The notes: generated by a model from the sequence alone, not told the origin. Counted from the first letter of the stretch, positions 7,071 through 13,186 are shown. The stretch: 15,263 bases of DNA from Pelotomaculum_B sp964543575 (GCA_964543575.1 CAZIYV010000078.1:1-15263), one strand, 5' to 3'. Translations and numbers: made by a program.

Positions 7071-7274
7071 ATGTAGGTTCGATTTCAATCGAACACGGCG
7101 CGTTAGCGCCTAACTTGTTTGGGGCACATGTAACTTTTGTGCGACTAAAGTCGCACCTACATTCTCCAATCGGGGACATTCCTCGTCCATAAAGCAATAC
7201 CCCAAATAGAGGTGTGTCCCCGTTCCTTAAACGGTGTGTCCCCATTCCTCTGACGAATAAATTCGCACCTACAT
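7071..7274. repeat. Mosaic palindromic repeat, copy B (REP/BIME-like)
   Basis: A 204-bp relative of the 5341-5480 element with the same 8-bp inverted ends (7071-7078 and 7267-7274). Relative to copy A it carries about 41 extra bp in the middle, including a complete GTGCGACT-aa-AGTCGCAC hairpin followed by CTACAT (7139-7162), and a duplicated GTGTCCCC(A/G)TTCCT module (about 22 bp). The copies therefore differ by gain or loss of whole hairpin modules as well as point changes. An 88-codon open frame runs through it on the minus strand but is only repeat DNA. It fills the gap between the terminator at 7047 and the hemerythrin gene end. Confidence 0.85.
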
Positions 7275-7302
7275 TTGCAAAGGAAGCCCAGAACATATGT
7301 TT

Positions 7303-7848
7303 TCAGGGTAGAAAACCAGTCAGTTCGTTTTCTTCCTTCTTGATGTGTTGTACCAGCAGCTGACCGATGGCGTAACCATAACGGAGAACACCTTCCTTAT
7401 CCACGTCCAGGGACGGCGGTGTGGTAAGCTTGTCCAGGTTTTTAGGGACCTCACTTACACCTATGTTTTTCGATAAGGAAATGGTGCGGGCCAAATGATT
7501 CTTTTCATGTGGGTCTATTTCCACACCGGAAGCTTGTCCCAGAGATTTCAAGAATCCTTCAAAAGTTTCATACAGAGTGTTATGCTCTTCATACATTCCC
7601 TCAATGAATTTTTTCCCTTCCTCGCTCGACTGGGATGCCTTGGGATAAACATTTTTTTCTTCATCCAGGAAGTGAGGAATGAGCACATCCTTTATAATCT
7701 GGGCAAATTCTCTGAGTTCCCAGATGACATTTTCACCGGCCTCACCATGTTCGATGTCTTTCAGGTTACCCTCTAATTTGGGCAGTATGGAGAACAAAGC
7801 TGTATGTTCATCATGGAATCTTTGCGGCCAAAGCACCTTTTTTAACAC
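7303..7848 (-). CDS. Hemerythrin HHE-domain protein (N-terminus possibly frameshifted)
   Basis: 181 aa from a GTG. Hemerythrin-type ligands are visible in order: FHDEH (H12, H15), IPHFLDEE (H59, E63), EEHNTLYE (H89) and QHIKKEENELTG (H168, E172), consistent with a non-haem diiron site that binds O2, NO or senses redox or iron in the cytosol. The GTG lacks a properly spaced binding site (GGGGA abuts it). The frame stays open upstream to a TAG at 7921-7923, encoding FVPGKTLNCPLDYYPATGRY and then CLRG, which looks coding. A strong GGGAGGTG site precedes an ATG at 7979 in another frame. A one-base loss near 7918-7923 would explain this and give a 225-aa original protein. The gene may instead be intact with a short leader ORF. 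The ferritin-like gene lies upstream on the same strand. Confidence 0.85.
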   Translation of the reverse strand: MLKKVLWPQRFHDEHTALFSILPKLEGNLKDIEHGEAGENVIWELREFAQIIKDVLIPHFLDEEKNVYPKASQSSEEGKKFIEGMYEEHNTLYETFEGFLKSLGQASGVEIDPHEKNHLARTISLSKNIGVSEVPKNLDKLTTPPSLDVDKEGVLRYGYAIGQLLVQHIKKEENELTGFLP

Positions 7849-7898
7849 TCCCCGCAGGCAGTATCTTCCCGTTGCCGGGTAATAATCAAGCGGGCAGT

Positions 7899-7979
7899 TT
7901 AACGTCTTGCCCGGGACAAACTACTACAGCCGCCTTTACAGTGAGAAACTTGCCTGAGCATCCATTGTTTGCGAAGCAT
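7899..7979 (-). CDS. Leader ORF or frameshifted N-terminus of the hemerythrin gene
   Basis: 26 codons starting MLRKQWMLRQVSHCKGGCSS and ending at TAA (7899-7901). The ATG has a near-perfect Shine-Dalgarno, GGGAGGTG, 6 nt upstream, better than that of the hemerythrin GTG. Inserting one T in the TTT at 7918-7920 would fuse it to the hemerythrin frame and give a Cys-containing N-terminal extension with the spacing CxxxC...C...C. It is either the true 5' end of a frameshifted gene or a short upstream ORF controlling translation. Both readings are inference. Confidence 0.5.
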   Translation of the reverse strand: MLRKQWMLRQVSHCKGGCSSLSRARR

Positions 7980-8055
7980 ATAAACACCTCCCAACCTAAA
8001 TATATTCTATTCTTATATCCAATATTGTTGCATCTATATGGCTGATTTTACTAAA

Positions 8056-8364
8056 TTATTTATTCTTCATCTTCCCGATAACTTCCTCAACCTCTGCCGC
8101 GCCTTCTCTGTAAAACTTCTCCTCATCGGGAGCCAGCTCTTTTAAGAGCCTCAAAAACTCGCCGGCGTGCACTATCTCCTCATTGGCTATGTCATTTAAA
8201 ACATCTATCGCTAATTCATTGTCGGTCGACTCCGCCAACTGGGTGTAAAGCTGAACAGCTTCGTACTCGGCGGCGATCAAAAAACGGATGGCCCGGATCA
8301 GTTCCTGACGGCTGAGCTTGCGCTCCGAGGCATGTCCGGCGAAAGGCGTTCCAAATTCAGGCAT
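8056..8364 (-). CDS. Small ferritin-like (rubrerythrin/EncFtn-type) protein
   Basis: 102 aa forming two long helices. Ligand-type residues are AAEYEAVQLY (E33, E35) in the first helix and ANEEIVHAGEF (E62/E63, H66) in the second, the half-site ExxH pattern of small ferritin-like proteins that dimerise to make a full diiron centre. The length and the two-helix layout resemble encapsulated-ferritin-type and short rubrerythrin-like proteins, but no encapsulin shell gene or cargo-loading tail is evident here. Likely role: ferroxidase/iron storage or peroxide defence in the cytosol. AAAGGA lies directly upstream of the ATG, with GAGGGGG further up. The neighbouring hemerythrin gene lies 76 nt downstream on the same strand. 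Confidence 0.88.
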   Translation of the reverse strand: MPEFGTPFAGHASERKLSRQELIRAIRFLIAAEYEAVQLYTQLAESTDNELAIDVLNDIANEEIVHAGEFLRLLKELAPDEEKFYREGAAEVEEVIGKMKNK

Positions 8365-8395
8365 ATCCTTTAGTCCCCCTCTTAAACTTTATTTG

Positions 8396-8401
8396 ATTAT
8401 A
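8396..8401 (-). promoter_or_regulatory. Possible -10 element for the ferritin-like gene
   Basis: A perfect TATAAT on the minus strand about 32 nt upstream of the ferritin-like ATG, in an AT-rich gap. No good -35 lies at 16-18 nt, so this is tentative. Confidence 0.3.
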
Positions 8402-8445
8402 AGCCTGATTATTTAAGGTTTTCTTTCTGAAACATTAAAAATTTA

Positions 8446-8886
8446 TTAATCCAGGTTTTCATCAGCCAGCACATCCTCAACAATCTTTTTATGGTAAGGG
8501 CCGATGAAAGTTAGCCCCACCATGTTGGCAAGGGACGCCCACATAAATTCGGTGTGCTCGCCGCTCAGCACGATTTCAGGCCTGGCCGCGCCATCATCCC
8601 GGTACAGGTAGAAAACACCAAACCTCTCCACCCCGTCCGGAAACAACACCACATAGGTCCTCAGCAAACGCAGCTTGTTTACCAGTACCAGTCCCGTTTC
8701 TTCCCTTATTTCCCTTAAGAGATCTTCAGCGGGCAGGCCTGAGATATAGTGTCCGCCGGGCAGGCCCCACAATCCCTCCACGCCTTGACCCTGGTAGCCG
8801 GAATAGCGCAGGAGCAGTACTTCCCCCTGGTTCACGATTACCGCGTGCTGCATCACCGCCAGTAATTTGTGCTTAAATCTGTTCAT
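8446..8886 (-). CDS. NUDIX hydrolase
   Basis: 146 aa with the alpha/beta/alpha NUDIX fold. The box reads GGHYISGLPAEDLLREIREE followed by TGL (44-66): the catalytic REIREETGL part is intact, but the first conserved Glu of Gx5Ex7REUxEExGU is Gly (G50). NUDIX enzymes hydrolyse nucleoside-diphosphate-linked substrates; the specificity is unknown. LWGLPGGH before the box and an aromatic-rich strand after it (RTYVVLFPDG; FGVFYLYR) are typical of MutT/ADP-ribose-pyrophosphatase-like members. The start ATG has AGGTG 5 nt upstream. It lies 27 nt after the polytopic membrane protein and is probably the last gene of that unit. Confidence 0.92.
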   Translation of the reverse strand: MNRFKHKLLAVMQHAVIVNQGEVLLLRYSGYQGQGVEGLWGLPGGHYISGLPAEDLLREIREETGLVLVNKLRLLRTYVVLFPDGVERFGVFYLYRDDGAARPEIVLSGEHTEFMWASLANMVGLTFIGPYHKKIVEDVLADENLD

Positions 8887-8913
8887 GCTGCACCTTTCAA
8901 ACTTGCATCCTTA

Positions 8914-9381
8914 TTAAACTTTATTCTCGGGAAAGAAGTATTTCCCTCCCTTGCCTGTAAAAAGCACAAAATCTGAAAGATAAGCCAGCAGTGTCAGGCC
9001 GCCCAGCAGCAAAGGATAGCTGTACCATAATTGCCAGCGCGGGTAGGCAATCGCGCCGGCGCTGTACATAACCGCTTCCAGTGCCAGAGACAAAGCAGCA
9101 AAATATATGGTGTAAAGAAACCTTTGCACCCAGCGGGCAGGCAGCCAGTTCAGATACAAAATTGAGGTGGCGTAGACTAAAAATATTAAAAAGATAGGTA
9201 TGTTAGACAGGTAGACTATTGCTCCAGGATAGGCATAGAAATTGTACCTGGTCCCTAAGTAATCCGCGGTAACCATAACGGCCACCCCGATCAACCCGGC
9301 TTTCCAGAGGCGCATAAACCCGCGGCCGGCCAGCAAACCCACTAATGCCCAGGCGAACACCGCGCTGAGAAGTATAGGCAT
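8914..9381 (-). CDS. Polytopic membrane protein (CBO0543-like)
   Basis: 155 aa with about five membrane segments (about 2-20, 27-44, 54-80, 100-122, 124-142) and few charges between them. Conserved-looking polar positions within the membrane region include D40, Y41, R45 and E102. The pattern, with DYLGTRYNFYAYP and YLSNIPIFL, resembles small Firmicutes membrane proteins of the CBO0543 type, whose function is unknown; this match is from memory and tentative. GGAG lies 9 nt before the ATG. It is 32 nt downstream of the 108-aa gene and 27 nt upstream of the NUDIX gene, which supports co-transcription. Confidence 0.85.
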   Translation of the reverse strand: MPILLSAVFAWALVGLLAGRGFMRLWKAGLIGVAVMVTADYLGTRYNFYAYPGAIVYLSNIPIFLIFLVYATSILYLNWLPARWVQRFLYTIYFAALSLALEAVMYSAGAIAYPRWQLWYSYPLLLGGLTLLAYLSDFVLFTGKGGKYFFPENKV

Positions 9382-9413
9382 TTACAACAACTCCGTTTTT
9401 TTATATGATTGCT

Positions 9414-9740
9414 TTACCCCCGCCTGGACGTAACCGCAGGCGGGTTGTCCAGGGTATGGCGCAGGGCTGCCAACTGGATTAACTTCTGGTGCTCTTCTAT
9501 TTCGGTTGAAGTGAAACCCTTAAATAATTCTCTGATGTCCTCCCTGACTGACGCGGCATACCCCCTGACGTGATGAGTGATAGCCACCTGGGAAGCGGTT
9601 GTCAGCACCTGGATTACTAAGGCTTCCCACAGACAGTATATCTCACCGGCGTGCAGTGGTTTATCCTTTGCCTGACGGGGAAAGGGAGCCAACTTGGTGA
9701 GCGGTGTGATGATGCTGCTTATGTTCAATACTGTCTGCAT
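9414..9740 (-). CDS. Small helical protein, DUF3231/coat-F-like
   Basis: 108 aa without signal peptide or membrane segment. HAGEIYCLWEALVIQVLTTA and the following helices with scattered His (ITHHVRG; IEEHQKLIQ) look like half of a DUF3231 or coat-protein-F-type ferritin-like bundle found in spore-formers; this is a tentative resemblance. The body spans about residues 28-95 and the C-terminus PPAVTSRRG is disordered. The ATG at 9740 has AAGGG only 1-2 nt upstream, so the true start is uncertain; an in-frame TTG four codons later is better spaced. It is first of a three-gene unit with the membrane protein and the NUDIX gene. Confidence 0.65.
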   Translation of the reverse strand: MQTVLNISSIITPLTKLAPFPRQAKDKPLHAGEIYCLWEALVIQVLTTASQVAITHHVRGYAASVREDIRELFKGFTSTEIEEHQKLIQLAALRHTLDNPPAVTSRRG

Positions 9741-9928
9741 CCCTTAAATAGAGCTTTTTTAATATGATTCACAAAAACAGAATGTATATGTAAACGAAAG
9801 GGTAATTTGAATTTGAGCACATACTTTGTACCCGGTTTGCTGGATATAAACCCCCGTCACCGCCTCACCCCCACTTTTTCTGTGGTGTAATGCGTCAAAT
9901 GGGTTATAGTTGCGACAAAGGCCCAGAG
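9741..9928. other. Intergenic, no gene seen
   Basis: About 190 bp between the 108-aa gene's start and the terminator of the coat-like gene. The part next to the start is AT-rich (a possible promoter region for the 108-aa unit); I found no convincing ORF, hairpin or RNA. Confidence 0.5.
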
Positions 9929-9967
9929 AAAAAAAATAACCGGGAGCGTATTATAACGCTTCCGGTT
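9929..9967 (-). terminator. Rho-independent terminator of the coat-like gene
   Basis: On the minus strand AACCGGAAGCGT (9967-9956), loop TATAAT, ACGCTCCCGGTT (9949-9938) with a single G-T pair, then A and a run of eight T (9936-9929). It lies 36 nt after the stop codon of the 249-aa cistron. Confidence 0.92.
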
Positions 9968-10002
9968 GCTACTTCATAGACTAACGGGAAGTTTACTACT
10001 AG

Positions 10003-10752
10003 TTAATGAACAATCTCGAGACAATTCCCAGGACATCCTAAGGCTATTCCCTCGTTGAATTCCGTCAGTGGTTCTTGTACGGTTGGGGCTCCCGCCATTC
10101 CACCCGGAGGGGAGTTTGCCAGGAATGTATTTGCCGCAGCGATTGCTGCAGTTGCAAAATCGCAAGTTGCCCCATTCAATAAGTTTAAGTTAGCTGCTAG
10201 AAGTTGAGCATATAGAATTTTATATTGCGGACCAAATGGAGGTGAACTTGGTGCCGGTGGTGAAGGCGTATTGAATGAAAGAACATCGCCCGCATTAGCT
10301 GTTGTAACAGTAAAGCTGAGGCCAATATTATCTATTCCCAGTACGATTGAACCACCCGCAGCCGTAATCAAAGCGTTGGTCACATCCGTTTGGTTACGAA
10401 AGAAACCAATTGTGTGCGTGCAGGCAGTCGTCGTTGGACATGGTCCCACCGCTGGTGTACCGCAAACAATACCTGTTGGTGTTGCTGTTGCATTGGCAGA
10501 GAACGCTAGAGGAACCTGGACACAAATGTTCTGACTAACCGTGAAATTACATTCCCCTTCCGGCGATGGTGTCCCCGGACATGCCCCAATCACAGGTCCG
10601 CCCACGCAAAAAGATTGAATCTCCCCGACTACTACATTTGGAGTAATCGTAACCAGAGCTTGCACACACACTGTCTCATGAACAATTGACGGACATTCCG
10701 TATGTTGTTGAGCGTTTACACTCTCCGCAGAAACTGGCTTTAAGCTGGACAT
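10003..10752 (-). CDS. Spore-surface-like Cys/Pro-rich protein, full-length copy
   Basis: 249 aa from an ATG at 10752 preceded by GGTGGGACC. The N-terminal half (HTECPSIVHETVCVQALVTI, EIQSFCVGGPVIGACPG, QNICVQVPLAF) is a repeated beta-rich, Cys-containing unit reminiscent of SPOCS/DUF3794-type spore coat domains. The C-terminal half (ACTHTIGFFRN, a Pro/Ser linker, YKILYAQLLAANLNLLNGAT, IAAANTFLA) resembles a surface-protein module with the pattern GFW-N ... LLAA-LN-LNG ... I-A---L. No signal peptide is present, fitting assembly on the spore rather than export (inference). The first 102 or so codons are an exact copy of the upstream cistron. The frame runs open back to 10836 but that part is the repeat read out of frame. 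Its ATG overlaps the stop of the upstream cistron, which allows translational coupling. Confidence 0.75.
   Translation of the reverse strand: MSSLKPVSAESVNAQQHTECPSIVHETVCVQALVTITPNVVVGEIQSFCVGGPVIGACPGTPSPEGECNFTVSQNICVQVPLAFSANATATPTGIVCGTPAVGPCPTTTACTHTIGFFRNQTDVTNALITAAGGSIVLGIDNIGLSFTVTTANAGDVLSFNTPSPPAPSSPPFGPQYKILYAQLLAANLNLLNGATCDFATAAIAAANTFLANSPPGGMAGAPTVQEPLTEFNEGIALGCPGNCLEIVH
10435..10740. repeat. Tandem repeat copy 1 (306 bp)
   Basis: Identical at every base to 10746-11051; period 311 bp because a 5-bp junction (TAAGC) separates the copies. The identity starts at TGGACATGGTCCC and ends at AAACTGGCTT. 306 is a multiple of 3 but 311 is not, so the junction shifts the frame. Confidence 0.95.
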
Positions 10753-11087
10753 GGTCCCACCGCTGGTGTACCGCAAACAATACCTGTTGGTGTTGCTGTT
10801 GCATTGGCAGAGAACGCTAGAGGAACCTGGACACAAATGTTCTGACTAACCGTGAAATTACATTCCCCTTCCGGCGATGGTGTCCCCGGACATGCCCCAA
10901 TCACAGGTCCGCCCACGCAAAAAGATTGAATCTCCCCGACTACTACATTTGGAGTAATCGTAACCAGAGCTTGCACACACACTGTCTCATGAACAATTGA
11001 CGGACATTCCGTATGTTGTTGAGCGTTTACACTCTCCGCAGAAACTGGCTTGGAGTTGGAGTCTTCACAACCACAAGGATTCGTCAT
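10740..11087 (-). CDS. Truncated first copy of the spore-surface-like protein
   Basis: 115 aa. It starts at ATG 11087 with AAAGGTG upstream, reads MTNPCGCEDSNSKPVSAESV and continues through the first repeat copy, then ends GPCPA-stop because the 5-bp repeat junction introduces a TAA. This is the native 5' end of the gene; deleting one 311-bp unit in silico restores a single protein of about 260 aa that joins MTNPCGCEDSNSK to the C-terminal half of the next cistron. The product keeps only the N-terminal Cys-rich beta domain. It could be a functional short coat protein or a by-product of the duplication. Confidence 0.7.
   Translation of the reverse strand: MTNPCGCEDSNSKPVSAESVNAQQHTECPSIVHETVCVQALVTITPNVVVGEIQSFCVGGPVIGACPGTPSPEGECNFTVSQNICVQVPLAFSANATATPTGIVCGTPAVGPCPA
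10746..11051. repeat. Tandem repeat copy 2 (306 bp)
   Basis: The partner of 10435-10740, with no differences seen. On the coding (minus) strand it is the first copy transcribed and carries codons 13-114 of the truncated cistron. Confidence 0.95.
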
Positions 11088-11304
11088 AGGTCAACACACC
11101 TTTCTGATTTTTCTGGTGTATAATATTCTGGAAAATTAAGTATGGACACAGGATGTAAAAAATATTATATGAAAAATTATGCCTTATCAGTAGGCGGGGA
11201 AAGTCGGAGTTATATTACGGATATTAAAAAATCAAACAAAAAGATCTGGTATTCGAAAAAAAACCACCCACCTGATCGATGGATGGTCTTTGACTGTTTA
11301 AATT

Positions 11305-11493
11305 TTAGAGCGGCTTCACTGGGACGTAGATGTCCACCAGGTGCTTCTTCTGCGGATGTTCCTCGGGGTTATTCAGGCAGAGCTCGTAGCAGAGCCTGTC
11401 GTCGCACTGGAAACCGCTGTCGGGCAGCCAGTCGGCCATCAGGGCGTCCCAGGCCTCCCCAAACTCGCTCGCCGCAATCTCGAAATGACCCAC
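11305..11493 (-). CDS. GyrI-like small-molecule-binding domain, C-terminal part
   Basis: 62 aa from a GTG with GGGAGGGG 6 nt upstream. EFGEAWDALMADWLPDSGFQ, then CYELCLNNPEEHPQKKHLVD and IYVPVKPL match the last third of GyrI-like/AraC effector-binding domains (pattern W--WLP-SG---- ---E-YLN-PEE-P----T-IYIP). The family domain is about 150 aa, so more than half is missing; the upstream DNA shows no remainder in any frame. The strong ribosome binding site argues that the short form is translated. It is either a minimal functional fragment or a decaying gene. The stop is followed on the minus strand by AT-rich DNA up to the coat-like gene. Confidence 0.6.
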   Translation of the reverse strand: MGHFEIAASEFGEAWDALMADWLPDSGFQCDDRLCYELCLNNPEEHPQKKHLVDIYVPVKPL

Positions 11494-11566
11494 CGCGTAC
11501 CCCTCCCGAAACCTTACCTAATTCTTAATTATTTACATTTAATTGTCAATCTGAATTTGGAAACAA

Positions 11567-11605
11567 AAAATGGGCCAACCGAAAATGCTTAGCCCACTTT
11601 TTGTT
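11567..11605. terminator. Weak terminator-like hairpin
   Basis: TGGGC (11571-11575) pairs with GCCCA (11592-11596), flanked by A-rich DNA on the left and CTTTTTGTTTTT on the right. The stem is short and the loop long, so it is low confidence. Confidence 0.3.
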
Positions 11606-11648
11606 TTTAATAATGGAAATACGGTGGAAAATGGATAATCGAGTGCCT

Positions 11649-11684
11649 TGATATCATATCGATATTTTGATAGAATATGCATAT
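11649..11684 (+). promoter_or_regulatory. Promoter with overlapping palindromes upstream of the toxin-antitoxin pair
   Basis: TTGATA (11649-11654), 16-nt spacer and TAGAAT (11671-11676) form a good sigma-A promoter. Two 10-bp perfect palindromes, ATATCGATAT (11656-11665) and ATATGCATAT (11675-11684), lie in the spacer and over the -10, with centres 19 bp apart (about two helical turns). This layout is what is expected for autorepression by a dimeric antitoxin or TA complex; operator function is inference. Confidence 0.55.
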
Positions 11685-11706
11685 ATTGAGGGTGGAGGTA
11701 TATGTT

Positions 11707-11970
11707 ATGCCAAACATCAGACCAAGCTCTGATTTAAGAAATAAGTATAATGAGATTTCGGAGTTTTGCCACAAGTATTCCGAACCGGTCTATATCACCA
11801 AAAACGGACAAGGCGACTTAGCAGTCATGAGTATTGAGACCTATGAAAAGCTGGTCGGCAAGTTTGAGCTGTATAAGATGCTGGATGAGGGCATGGAAGC
11901 TATAAAACACAAAAAAGCAGTTCCTGCCAAGGACGTCTTTGATAGGATAGAAAGTGACCTTAAGGAATGA
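11707..11970 (+). CDS. Phd/YefM-family antitoxin
   Basis: 87 aa. MPNIRPSSDLRNKYNEISEF followed by EPVYITKNGQGDLAVMSIET and YEKL is the Phd/YefM fold: N-terminal DNA-binding strand-helix with the G-G-A/VMS motif, then a helical tail (about 50-87) that wraps the toxin. It neutralises the RelE-type toxin encoded next and is expected to repress the operon. The start is set by GGAGG 8 nt upstream of ATG 11707; the frame is open to an ATG at 11677 without a binding site. The gene overlaps the toxin by 4 nt (ATGA). Confidence 0.93.
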   Translation: MPNIRPSSDLRNKYNEISEFCHKYSEPVYITKNGQGDLAVMSIETYEKLVGKFELYKMLDEGMEAIKHKKAVPAKDVFDRIESDLKE

Positions 11971-12281
11971 AACGGTATAAGGTTTTGATGACCGAACCGG
12001 CGGCGGACGACTTGCAGGAAATTGCGCGGTATATTTCAAGGGAACTGCGAGAACCCGCTATTGCGCAAAGGTTGGTTGGCAAAATAAAAGAAGCGGTAAT
12101 GAGTCTTGCCGATATGCCTACCCGTTATGCGCCGGTTGGCGATGAGCGCCTTGCCAGTCAAGGAATAAGAAAGCTGATAGTGGATAACTACATCTTATTT
12201 TACGTTGTTTCCGAAAAGGATATGGCGGTAACAGTGGTTAGAATTCTTTATGTCAGACGGGATTGGCTGAATTTGTTGTAG
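11967..12281 (+). CDS. RelE/ParE-superfamily toxin
   Basis: 104 aa. MKRYKVLMTEPAADDLQEIA RYIS, then GIRKLIVDNYILFYVV and VVRILYVRRDW show the RelE/ParE fold in order: beta strand, two helices and the central sheet ending in the typical R-I-L-Y-V-R-R-D-W. The family comprises ribosome-dependent mRNA endonucleases (RelE type) and gyrase poisons (ParE type); the basic YVRRDW end leans toward RelE-like, but the target is not settled by sequence alone. Length is normal and no disruption is visible. Its start overlaps the antitoxin stop by 4 nt, ensuring coupled translation. Confidence 0.93.
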   Translation: MKRYKVLMTEPAADDLQEIARYISRELREPAIAQRLVGKIKEAVMSLADMPTRYAPVGDERLASQGIRKLIVDNYILFYVVSEKDMAVTVVRILYVRRDWLNLL

Positions 12282-12435
12282 AATATCCCAGCATAGTTAA
12301 AAATGAATGAGCATATAAAGAAATACGTACCTTATACTATTCTGTTGTAATTGCAAATTGTTGTTTAATTAAGTCTGATTTATCAGGACTTTATGTCTAT
12401 TTTTAGAACTCAACCAACCCCGGAAGTTTCACAGG
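12282..12435. other. Intergenic, one imperfect hairpin
   Basis: A 154-bp AT-rich gap between the convergent toxin and ADP-ribosylglycohydrolase genes. AAGTCTGAT-TT-ATCAGGACTT (12371-12391) is an imperfect hairpin with one bulge; a T-run follows only some bases later, so it is at best a weak terminator. No gene is seen. Confidence 0.4.
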
Positions 12436-13186
12436 CTATTTTACTGTGAAAGAATCAATCACTCTTAGAAGGTTCCGGTCCAATATGCCTCTTGCCTTAT
12501 TTATGATACTGTACGGTATCTTTTTATAAAAAGCCTGCGCGATACCTCCGGTAATACAGGCGATGGTGTCACTGTCCCCACCGATTGATATGGCCTTTCG
12601 GACAGCATCCTCGTAGTCGCCAGACTCCAAAAAGGCAATTATGGCCTCCGGCACAGAGCCCTGGCAGGTTACGTCAAAATCATAATAGGGGCGTATCTCA
12701 GCTAGAGTCCTGTCCAAGTCATACCCGAAGTTGCTAACAACATATTTCTTAATAATATCTTTGTTCTCGCCCTGCCTGGCCAGGAAAATGGCTGCGGCAA
12801 CCGCCTGAGCACCTTTTATTCCCTCCGGATGGTTATGCGTAACCTCCGCGCATTTCTTAGCTTCGTCAAGCACCTCTTGCAGGGTGTCAAAGGCGAACCC
12901 GACCGGGCTCACACGCATGGCCGATCCATTGCCGAAGCTGTTGTAGGGCAGAAGTGAATCTGAAAATATCCACTTAAAAAACATGCCGCCGTAACCGGCA
13001 AAGGGGTATTTTCGCCCATACTCTTTAAAAGCCTCAACATAATCCTTGCCGTTCATAATGCAGTCCGCCACCGCCACAGTGAGCACCGTATCGTCCGTAT
13101 AGTTGGACTTGGAGCTGAACAGGGGGAAATCTGTAGTCTTAATCAAAAACAGATCCGATAATATCACCGCAGATTGCTCCAATCAA
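12436..13186 (-). pseudogene. ADP-ribosylglycohydrolase (DraG/ARH family), broken near its start
   Basis: The true start is TTG at 13186, 8 nt after a perfect AGGAGG (13200-13195), and reads MIGAICGDIIGSVFD-stop (TAA at 13141-13139): the family's N-terminal GDxxGxxxE region. The rest continues in another frame from about 13145 as IKTTDFPLFSSKSNYTDDT, giving an out-of-frame ORF from 13182 whose first residues are meaningless. Family members read GDIIGSxxE-x-N-N-IK here, so a deletion of about 11 nt, also removing the conserved Glu, fits. Downstream motifs are intact: NYTDDT (metal binding), FGNGSAMRVSPVG and GGDSDTIACITGGIAQAFY. The intact enzyme would remove ADP-ribose from proteins or small molecules. 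Without frameshifting, only a protein lacking the first catalytic segment could be made. Confidence 0.85.

Noticed and set aside
5341..7274. CRISPR-like array or riboswitch in the repeated regions
   Set aside because: Repeats are few, unequal and paired as inverted hairpins, with no regular spacers and no fixed position before genes.
7030..7296. 88-codon open frame on the minus strand
   Set aside because: It lies entirely within repeat copy B and the adjoining terminator, reads through palindromes, and has no ribosome binding site or protein-like composition.
10753..10836. N-terminal extension MCPGSSSVLCQC... of the second coat-like cistron
   Set aside because: It is the repeat read in the wrong frame; the start at 10752 enters the correct family frame.
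11142..11528. 128-codon open frame on the plus strand
   Set aside because: Its second half is an Arg/Pro-rich antisense reading of the GyrI-like fragment and the first half is AT-rich without a binding site.
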